A stretch of 27,304 nucleotides of DNA. Source: Saccoglossus kowalevskii (lineage: Eukaryota; Hemichordata; Enteropneusta; Harrimaniidae). The stretch spans positions 336,487 to 363,790 of the forward strand of contig NW_003124893.1 of NCBI RefSeq assembly GCF_000003605.2. Reading direction: 5' to 3'. Below the pieces are notes generated by a model that was given only the letters and a program-made list of their open reading frames with translations, searched no databases and had not been told where the DNA came from. Shown piece by piece: positions 9,721 to 20,700 of this stretch (position 1 is its first letter; each line of letters starts with the position of its first letter). Both the position numbers and the translations under genes were made by a program.

Positions 9721-12700
9721 GTAAGACTACACCGCATTCGCATCGGATTCTCGGATTATTAGAACTTGAAGTTTAGTGTACACAAATATGTATTTTGGTT
9801 AAAATGCTTTGTGCAAACACACAGATCCGTCTTTCATACAAAGTTTGATCGTAAATGTCAGTTTAGTGTATAGCATTATAGACAACGGAGTTGTTAATTA
9901 TATGAAATTGAAGAGCGGTGACTGTCACGTGACGTTCGACATGGGTCCCACGCGACGTTTAGAACGCATGTCAAATAAATTGTTTGTTTACTCAAAATTC
10001 TAACAAATCAATGTACGTAAACATAACGGTTAGATAGCAAAACTACAAATCTACGAAACAGTGTTCAAAGTTACCATGTTTACGCAATAGAATGAGTGTT
10101 ATGCCATGCACCAGCGCTAATAGTATGTATTATGTTAAGGTAGAAAAGTCTACTCATGATTTCACAAACCCAGAATTTATTCATTTCCCAATAAATTGTG
10201 CATCCGGGCAATATAAGGATATTGACCAGCTTAATTTTCCCGAAAATGATGATTTTGTTTTAGTGAATAATGGCCATTTTGGCAGCATTATAGTGCTTTT
10301 ACCATGGGTCCCGATGGCAGAGATATTATGCCATATCTCAAATTGTAGCATGGTGACGTAGGCTGAAAAAATTATATATTGTCATATATTATATATTTAA
10401 AAATTCTGGGTTTTAAAAAGTGTCAAAAAATGCAATTTTTTTAACACTGTATTCTATGGTACTAGTTCTAAAAATAGCATTTTTTGCAAAATAATAGGAC
10501 AAGTTTCTCAAAATACGTCACTGTAAAACACGAAAAAATGTTATTTCATGTTGCCATGGGCCAATAGTTCCGTGTTTTTACATAATAAACAAGAAAACAT
10601 TGTCATGCGATTTATGACCAATTTTCTCAAAAATTATGATTAGGCTTCTACCTTAAACTGTATACGTTATCAGCTCTTAAGTTACAAACGCATTGTAATA
10701 AGTTTGTTTCTGTTTCATCCTTTCGCTTTGATATTTGTTCGTTTTGGTATAATGTTTCATCTTTTTTTTTACCCATTCCTTGTAATCGGTTATGTAGTTG
10801 CGTATTTACATGATGCTTCGTCATTTTGTTTTATAAAACGCCAGCCTCGTTTTAAACGTTTTTTTTAATGCTTGAATGGCAGTTTTATATATTCCTAGTA
10901 TCATATTTTGAAAGGTATTACAACAACATGTTATGTTTCATTTAAATCTGGCATTTACTGTCACTTTAAAACTTCACAAATTGCGTGAACAAGTTACAGA
11001 TGACCTGGAATGACACCAAAAACGTAATCAACGTAACTTCCCGGTGTGAAAAGAAGCTTCAGATGTCGCGCGGAAGGCCGTGGTTCATGTAAGATTTGTT
11101 AGTGACTTCTGTTATTGATAATAGTGTTGCAACCTGTTTCAAATGTACAATAATAATCAAGCTACAAAACGCTTTGAATGAGTTCTTGGTGTTCACGTCA
11201 CGGTAACGACTAAATTAAGTTTACTCACCGCATCTCCTTTAATGTGTCGCCACGCCTATCACATGATGCCGGCAAATCCGTTCTTTTGGTTTCTCGCATG
11301 GATGTAGTGTTTCGCACCAAATCTTATTTGAAAAACTTCACTACCCCGCCTTATTTTCAAGAACTCTGCGAATATACACGGCAACATTCGGAAGTTTTAT
11401 TATTTTTCTCATCTCAGTTGATCGACAATTGTGTTATGGATGTGGCACAAGTAAACTTTCAATTTATTTACACGTTATTAAATCAGTCAATCGAATAACT
11501 CGTATTTTCATTTTTTTTTTGAATAAGAATTCATGTGCCCTGACAATGTGAAAACTTGTGTTCTTTGTTGCATCATTTACAATAATAGGTGATTTTCCGT
11601 ACAATTGCGAGATCTCGCGAGATGCATGAAAGACGCGCGTCGAACGTCTGCCGCAAAAATCGAACGATTTGATTTTGAACTAGAATTTCTTTATTTCGTA
11701 GCTTACATTGACCGGCCGATCTTCGACAGAGGAATATTGCTTCCGAATAACCTTACTTAATCGAAATTGCCTATCATCAAATGTGGACAGCACATTATTA
11801 AGCATGGAAATGTCCCCCAAAATACTTTCGCGTTTGTCGAATCCCACGCGATGTTTGACGCCACTACGACGCTATGACCTTTGTTTGTCCTGTTGTTACG
11901 TTCGATTTCACGCATAACGCGTGATTTTCGCAGTGTACGGAAAATGGTCTATTGAGCTACTAGTATCTCAAACAATTGTTGGTCTAGCAACTTGAATGTG
12001 TTACCACACAAGTAACTGCTGTAAAATCATTTATTTTTGCTATTTTATAAAGGATGATTGAGGAAAATAAAATCCAGTGAAAATACTGTTTTCCTATATT
12101 TACATTCAACTGATGAACAAACACTGAAAATGAACTTCAAAAATGGCCAAACTGCAAGTGTCGTTTTTGCAACAAATAAAATAATTCCAGAAAACACAGT
12201 GTTGTACAGTATTATTAGATCACCTGGTTCTTTTCCCTAGTTCATAAATGCTTCCGTGTACTGAACGAATAATACTCACAGTATAACATACGATTGCGTC
12301 AGTGCAGAATGTGGAATTGATCACATGCACACGAGTAGTTACGCGAGATGAGAACACATCTATCCGTGTCCACGTACTGTACTCACCATCATAGGTCGGG
12401 CGAGGACGTCGCAATATGTTAAACTGTGAAAATAAATTAAGAATTTTCAGCAATTTAAAACAAATTTGTTATGAGACATGTCCTCAGTAAACATAGTAGT
12501 TCAAATCATACAGGTATCTAACATACTACTCCCAAAGCAAATGTAATGTATTCCTGGTGGGAAAATGCAGCAGAAAATAAAACGTACTTTCATATACTTT
12601 CTTTACATCTGTCGAATATGACGAATTAGTATAAAAAACCCTGTTTGATAAAACCAATGCTAGTCGGTTTCCAATCACTAAAATGACGCTTATATCTATA

Positions 12701-14631
12701 TAATGAAATAATTCGTGTCTTGGCAAAACTTTGTATCGAGTGTATTATCTAGTGTAAGTATTTTTAGTATCTATTACTCTGCGCATGTCTTTATCAAGTG
12801 TTACACTGATTTGTATGATCCATGATCCATGTCTGTAATTATTTTGTTTTTCCACCCCTTTGGATTAGTGACGGTTTCCCCGAGGAATGGAAATAATAAA
12901 TATAATTTAATAATGCTGTCTCATACTGCATGTTGATGAATACATTGGACACGAAAAAAAAAACGTGTCTTTTGTGACACGCAGTTGAGTATTCCTCCCA
13001 TGAAACAATGACATTTCGTATTGCGCTGATTGTTTTAATACGTGCAAAAAACATTTCTTGCATATGTGTGCCAGTGTTATTAATTTTTCATCGAACGAAT
13101 ATTATACAGTGAGCTGCAAAACAATATTCATATTTTAGGATAAATTATAATTTAATGTGGTCTTTACAGCAAGCGCAAAAAGGATTCGTACAGTTGGCGA
13201 ACTCCCTTGGAAAGTAACTATGAATATTGCAATATAGGGAGGGACTTTGTTATTGACGCTATCCAATGATCTAATGTTATAAAAACGATTTTCTAATTTT
13301 TGTGAAAATCTCACTTCCCTTGGCGCCACTTGTTTAATTAATTTTGTCTAGGTACGTAATATGGACATGTTAAGATCTGTTTTCATATTACAATATTGTT
13401 GTATCTAAACAAAGGCGTACAAATATTATTTGCAGTCGTATTGCCGTCTGGGGGAAGTCGATGCGGTTATACATTGATAAGGACCCCAGGGAAGTTACAA
13501 GATACCCGTACGGAAATTCGATTGCGTCCGCTATAAACATGTCATATCAAACAACAATATATTCATCCATATTGCATCTTTAATTGCACAAGGGCAGTAA
13601 ACCAGTAATTTAAACAGAAAAACAATATGTGTTCTCCAAACAAAATGGCGACCGATTGGCAGCTACATCAATCATTGAAACGTATAGCTACATTTCTGGC
13701 TATTAATCAAATAAATAACATGCTCGTAGAATGTGTAAACACAATTCGGTCACAATGCAGACATGCGGGCAACTCTGAGTTGTTAAGCTCACAGTATAGT
13801 TTACATAATTATGTTACCATGGAAACCAAATGATTTTTGTTATCTGCGTCGCATATAGCGGCAGCAGTGAATATAACTAAATAACAAGCGTGAACGTAGC
13901 TAGCAACTCCTGAACACACAGTGGTGGAAATCTGATGATTTAAAAATTGAATAGTCAATGTTATTAAAATTATTGTAAATTATTCGCGTTCTTATGGCAA
14001 CTTAAGATTTGTGACCATTTGAATTTGAGGGGGGGGGGAGTGGCTTAGAACTTTTCAAAAAGCCTTGAAGTTTTGAAAAAGTAGATCCTGCACAGTGAGT
14101 ATGCATATCTTATCTTACAGATTTACAAGTTATGAATTAATGAACTGAATAAAATATCCCGCCGTAATCGACCATGCGCCCCCTCCCTGGGTATAATTAG
14201 GCTTTTTTGTTTTAATTATCCCCTTATTGATGCGTTTGTTTTTTTAGTTATTTTTATAATTTTATTTACAGCCATGGTTGGACATAATCGCTGTATTCAT
14301 GCCTTCTCTGATTAGTTGACTAATCTGTTTAGACCTTTTAGCGTTCGTTGTCAGAAAAGTAAAAAATAGAATTAAGAAGAAAGATTTGAAAATATAAAAT
14401 AAAATAATNNNNNNNNNNNNNNNNNNNNNNNNNNNNNNNNNNNNNNNNNNNNNNNNNNGGGCAAAGCATTTCGAAGCGTGTTGTTGGTGGAAGTGCAGTA
14501 TCAGATGTACATAAATGGTCATGGAGTGGAATTCTACAATATAATGGTGCAGATCTATGCGGAGTTACCTTGGTAGCAGATAGATGGGCTGTTACCAGCG
14601 TGCTGTGCATGTAAGTACAATAATCTTACAA

Positions 14632-14682
<51 letters not shown>

Positions 14683-14695
14683 ACAAACAAACAAA

Positions 14696-14786
<91 letters not shown>

Positions 14787-17700
14787 ATATACAAAGGTAA
14801 AAGGGGGTTTATTCCAACAGCAATCCGATACCCGAATATTAATATCATCTTCCATTGAATCATATAGATTACCATTAGCATAAGAATGGTCAAATATGTG
14901 AATTGAACTAAACCATTCACAACTAGGCTAGACCAAACCAGACCAGACTAGACCAGACAGGGCAGAACAACAGGACATATCACATACAAGTCAACATAAA
15001 GACCAGAATATATCAGACTAAACCAGATAGAGCAAAAGAAGACACACCCCATACAAGACCACACACCAGACCAGACCAGACCAGACTAGACCAGACCACA
15101 CTCGATATACTAGTATATTAAAATGTTGGATAAGAATAGACCATTAGATCAGTTTTGACTAAATTGGGCTAGACTAGACTAGATATACTGTGAGAGAGTT
15201 TACTGGACTAGGATAGGTGACTTGAAATAGAATAGAACACATTAGACTATATTAGATCTGTGCACAAATGCTCAATCACAGCTACTCTCATTATATAAAC
15301 CCTTATACTATACACAAATTACTGTATGAATACAGGGTGAATTGGAAGGACACGAGCGCGTTCTCTGTTGTATTCGGCAAGGGGGACGACACAGTAATGA
15401 GATCTTTCACCGTGGATGAAATACGAATCCATCCTAACTACGATGCCACGACATATGCCTACGACGCATGTCTACTAAAATTGTCGGCGTCAACAAGTGG
15501 TGACTTCACGCCGGTATGTTTGGTGGAGGATGACGTTGATTACGACAGTTTCAAAGAATGTTGGCTCACGGGATATGGCAGTACGTCTCCAAATAGAGGT
15601 GAGACATGCGTAGTACTGATTTATAGGCACTGATCTAAAGCTATCAGTTTTTATAATTACGAATAATATACCAGCCAGTGACGCAAAACACCGTTCCTAT
15701 AGCTTGCGCCCTCTAGTGACGGAGCGCTTTCGTGACGTCAAAATGACGTTATTGATTAAAGGCTATGTCGTTCAAATCGTCAACTGTGTTTAGTTGTGTA
15801 ACCATCGAGAATATAGTGAAATCTCTCGAACACGTGACCTTCATTGATGGGTGACTAAAGATTAAAGTTATATCGACGTTCTTAACGGTTCTCATATCAA
15901 CCGTTTACGTCATAGAGTGCCTCGTCACCAGAGGGCGCATTTATGAAAAGGGTCACGTGTATTCCATTTTGGCTCAAAAGTCCCTTGCATACAAACACCT
16001 AATTACACTGAGAACATAGAACACTTTCCCGAAGTTGTTGAAACCGAAATTGTCATCTAACTTTAAGACCACCGTATATTGGCTACTGAGTTGGATGACG
16101 TGAACATTTGTTAATTTGTAGAATGGCGGATGGCGGCCTTCATATAGTAAATATCGGTACTTATTTTATTATCACGTGCACGCCAGCAGACTATGATCTG
16201 CGTCACATGCTCATTATATCTACTGAAAACCTTTTAGCTCTAGTTCTCTAGAAAATCCTTGATTTAACTTAGACTTAGTGAATGGTATTAATACAAAACT
16301 AAAATTTTTCATTAAAAATTGTATCATACATACAATGATGAAGGATCCTGACAATGTTTATTTGGAATGCCTCGTAAATTACGTTATAGTGCCATCAAGA
16401 TTTGGAAAAAATAATCAGCCATTTTCATAGAAACAATAAACGTGTATTTACGACTTTACTGTAATATGGATTATTTATACACGAATTCACATATAACTAA
16501 CATAGTACTATGACCTGGTTAATTCTTATCCTATCAAGGTTACTATGGCAATCGACCTGAGCAGATTCACGAAATATTGTTATCGTTTGTTAGCAACAGC
16601 GAGTGCAGTAGCAGGTACGCACAGACGACTACGAGAATCACAGAACAGCACGTGTGTGTAGGAGGAGAACGAAGCAAAGGATATTGTTTTGTAAGTATTA
16701 ATAGTGTAATTTTGTTTTTGCTTTTTTGATTTGTTGAAATTACGTGGTTTTTGTGTATAATGCGTTGTATTGTGTTTGTATGCTGTGTATTTGCACTTGA
16801 GATAGTGATGCGAGAACCAGCAATTATGTTTACACTTGTTTTTTAATGATGATGAACTTTAACCAACATACTATTTTTAATTTATCGCATGATCTATGTG
16901 TCATGAATTAGTTTTCGCGTATCTGTTGTCCGACTTATTTAGCTGGTTACCAGTGAATGGCTGCGTTATATCTGTCATCATTTAGGCTCATGCCAGGTCC
17001 TGGACGGAACTTGACTCAGTGATTTGGAACTAATTACGATATAACCGTCGCCAACCGGACTAATTTCTGACGTTTGATATTTGCAGTTATTAATATAGTG
17101 AACGATTAATCAAAAGATATGACGTATCCAGTACTTAGTGTGATTGGCAAGTTGAATGTGTGAAGGTTACGCCTTAAGTCTTTAAACTTCTTTGTAATTG
17201 GTTAAGTTTTGATACGTAATAAATGGTCTAAGTCCTTGGTCCCGAAGAGAGCTCCACGAGGCGAGAGAGTCTTGGTCAGTCCGGGGCAGAGACCCCGACG
17301 AGGCAGTTTGCCTTGAGGACTTCTCGATGTGGCTAAAGACTAGCTATTGAAACGTATTTCGTTGTGTGCGTCTATTGACTTTCCCGGTTCGGTACCACAA
17401 GCAGACGTGATATAGAGACATATAAATTCCCCCTGACATATGACTGAACTATTTAAATACAACAACCTATTTCAGTTATATTTTCATAATTATATTGATA
17501 TCGCTGCAGACAAATTTCCCATTTATACCATCCTGAATGATAACAGTTTATGTATAGTTTAATCATTAAACCAAGGGATTTCAAGACCGTAGAATTCATG
17601 CACGTGTTACGAATATGCCTTTTTTGGTAGATGTAATGAGCTCGTTAAATAAGATCGCACTCTTATACAGATGACGTCATTGTCACTTTTCTGGTGTAAT

Positions 17701-20700
17701 GACTATAAATAAGGTTAATTTTTTAACATGTTTATGTTCTTAAAGATATATGTTTTTATCTCTTTTCACCTGACACTGGCTGTTATCACACCCGCCCCCC
17801 CCCCTCAGGATCCATAGGGGGCCGCATGCGCGTTCCCATATTCTCGGGAAAGAGGGTACTGTTTGAGATCTGTCTCGGGAACATTTTCCCGAGAAAATCG
17901 TAGAAAAGTGGGTGCATTTCAAAACACTTCTCGAGATATACAAAAAGGGGGATTTAAAAGGAGTTCTAGACTGAAAAGTTCCTAAATAGGGGTGAAATTC
18001 ATCGGAAAAGCCTGTGAAAGGGGGGGTGGTAAATTTTCTTATTTTCCCTAGATAGGGGGGGGGGTAAAAAAAAATGAGGGAACAAGCATAGACCCCCCTT
18101 AAATATAGGGAGTGGGGGGCCGGGTTATCACACTACTGATAAATGTTATCTGTATTGTATGAGAAGGTTAGGAAAATAAATATGTGTACGTCATATCCGT
18201 TTTGAGTTTCAAACATTTTCTTTATGAATTATGCTATTTTTCGGTTTTAGTTGTTTAACAATTGTGCATGAATTACAGCAGTTAAACGTAGTCGAGACGT
18301 AGTTGAACACAATGAGATTGAAATAATAGGAAACAAAAATGACGTTTTACAGACGGCCATCATGTGCTAACGTCGAAAGTAATAGTAAACTCTGTTCATT
18401 CAACAGGGGGACAGAGGTTCGCCACTCAGTTGTAAAACAGATGATAGCGGTCCATGGTTTCTCGCTGGCATTTTCAGCTTCGGATTCGGCTGCGGTTCTG
18501 GGTATCCCGATATTCTTACAAAAACATCTTCTGTTTATAGTGGGTTTCTCGAAAACGTTATTAATGGCGAGGATCCGGAATCAAGTATGTAAACATGTTC
18601 AGAATATCATCAAAAAACGTTTTGATTTTGATGAAACATATGTTTAGTCTCATTAACATTTAAATCTGGTATCCTGACAACAGATAGTTAATACCACATA
18701 CACATATCGTTAATCCTCCTGTCTGTTATTTATTACACAGTACAACATTCACGTTATAACATCATTTGTGCTTGACTTTTACAATGCGGCTTTATGTTAT
18801 GTTGTTGTTCAAAAATTAAAGTATGGTCACCAAACTACTTTTCAAGAAAATGGACCAAATTGCGATTTGACCGGGATATGAATACTATGTTAAAGATATT
18901 CATAAACATTGTGCTTTGTGACATGTGTTGATGATGGGTACTTATAATTGTCATAAATGTTTCGGAAATTCTGACGAATACTATTAATGTTTTATTCAAC
19001 GAGTATTTCTATGAAAATAATTCTAAAATACCAATACTATAATTATAAGCTGTTATACCTCCTTCCCAATTGCGAAACTTTTTAAAAACCTGTGTTAGAC
19101 ATCTAATTTATTAAAATATGTGCCAAGTACGCATGGTGGTTAGAAGCTATCCTTATTTCAGGAACTCTGGATTGCTATGATATGGAGGAATTCGCCTGCC
19201 AAAGTACACAGTGTATCTCTTCTGAATTTCGATGTAGTTCTACTATACCGTACTGTACTGATGGAGCCGACACCAAGTTCTGTGGTGAGTTGAATGTCTC
19301 TACCTTATCATGTTCAAAAGATCCCATGCATATGGTACATTATATAACACATTCGTACATCTATAATTAGAAGCAACCAAACGTAAATAAACGATTCTAC
19401 GCAACGCACTATTTTGTCTTTAGAAGCACCGACTTAAAATTAATCCAACCTAGGAAGATACGAGTACACATTTGAGAATATGTGCCTTTCGCTTGTACAA
19501 TCCGTGAATATTCGTATTTTGCGAGTGAATATTGAAGCACGTGTCACACCTATGAATAAAGTTGTGTTTGATTAAATAAAAGACTTGTTTAATCAAAGAC
19601 AATAGAAAGAGATCTTTCTATTGCCGTTGGTTTAATTGTCAGTTTGGATCTTTATAGTCGAAATGCATGGGCGTGGGAATTATCCTGTTAGATGCGTATT
19701 TACTCATTATACACTAATACGATCCACCAGCAATGATTGGATGGCCGTAGAAAACGGTGAAACTTTAGCCAGCCAAAAGACAAACTTTTGTTTTCTCACA
19801 TTAATGCAACGAGGGTTTATCCGTCAAATATAAGCAACCGAAAAATCAACGAATTTCAGGATTATACTGGTGTTTACCACTTTCTGGCAAAAAACACTTA
19901 AGTGATATGATCTTAAATCGATTGGTTAATGTATTGACAAACGTGTGAATTTAAACACAAACACACTTATTCTTATGCATAACAGCTCAAATTATGTATT
20001 TTACATTGAGTGAATTCCACCATACTAAGTTTCGGTTCATAGTTCATAAGTACCCTTACACCCCTTACCCTTACCACATTTACAGGTGACTCTGTAGAGC
20101 TGTTCAATCCTATCTATGGCAGCTCGTTTGATGATGTACCACGTGACATTTATTCACCAATCACGCTGGACAAATGTGCTGAAACGTGCCTGACATCTGA
20201 AGGCTTTATCTGTCACCACTTTGACTACAACCATGACACATCTACATGCAGACTGAGAGCTGAGAACTTTCTCGACGTCACACTCTCTGCGACCACAAGG
20301 ACCGACTTTCTCAGTTTGAAAAATTGTGGTGGTATGTATATTCTGCTTAGGTATTTATTTATTTACCTTTGGATTTCAGCGACAGATAAAATATGATGGA
20401 ACGGATTGTTTACACTTTGTTTTAGATCTTGTTATTGTTCTGAATAACGATGTGACGATTTCATCCTAAATGCCTATGTACTACTTCGTTGTCAGGTTGT
20501 AACCAAGTGATCGAAGGATGTCGAGATGGCATGGGATTGGGACTGTTTTCTAGTCCCAGATACTTTCTGTCTAACACACGGAGAAAACGGTGTTCTTTTA
20601 CTTTGAAAACCCCTGCCGGATCTAATATGGAGATTGAATTCAAACACATGTTTGATGACACAGATCAACCACAGTGTAAGTTCAACTGCAAATCACAGCT

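Larger units (their letters stand above)
10657..13435. other. Intron 1 interior, no supported coding sequence on the plus strand
   Basis: The stretch is AT-rich with scattered short open frames (11244-11498, 11708-11917, 12058-12240) that have no motif. Two small signals are listed separately: a TCTCGCGAGA palindrome and a possible minus-strand microexon. Confidence 0.5.

Noticed and set aside
10092-10361. 89-codon plus-strand frame in intron 1
   Set aside because: It crosses the left border of an inverted-repeat element and has no motif.
13990-14210. Another mobile element between the G run near 14030 and GCGCCCCCTCCCTGGG near 14178
   Set aside because: The G-run and C-run ends are loosely complementary, but no target duplication or second copy was seen.
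14272-14319. Exon after the acceptor at 14271 (one Cys, possible propeptide)
   Set aside because: The acceptor is good but the frame stops after 14 codons and there is no usable donor before the stop.
14555-14920. Minus-strand frames of 121 and 87 codons rich in Leu/Phe/Ile/Tyr
   Set aside because: They are the translation of the (AAAT)n microsatellite; any 4-base repeat without stops gives such frames.
17230-17322. tRNA gene or tRNA-derived SINE
   Set aside because: No B box, no cloverleaf and no A-rich tail; only the hairpin potential is supported.
18339-18647. 102-codon plus-strand frame as a separate gene
   Set aside because: It overlaps the active-site exon in another frame; the exon frame shows trypsin-fold landmarks and matching splice phase.
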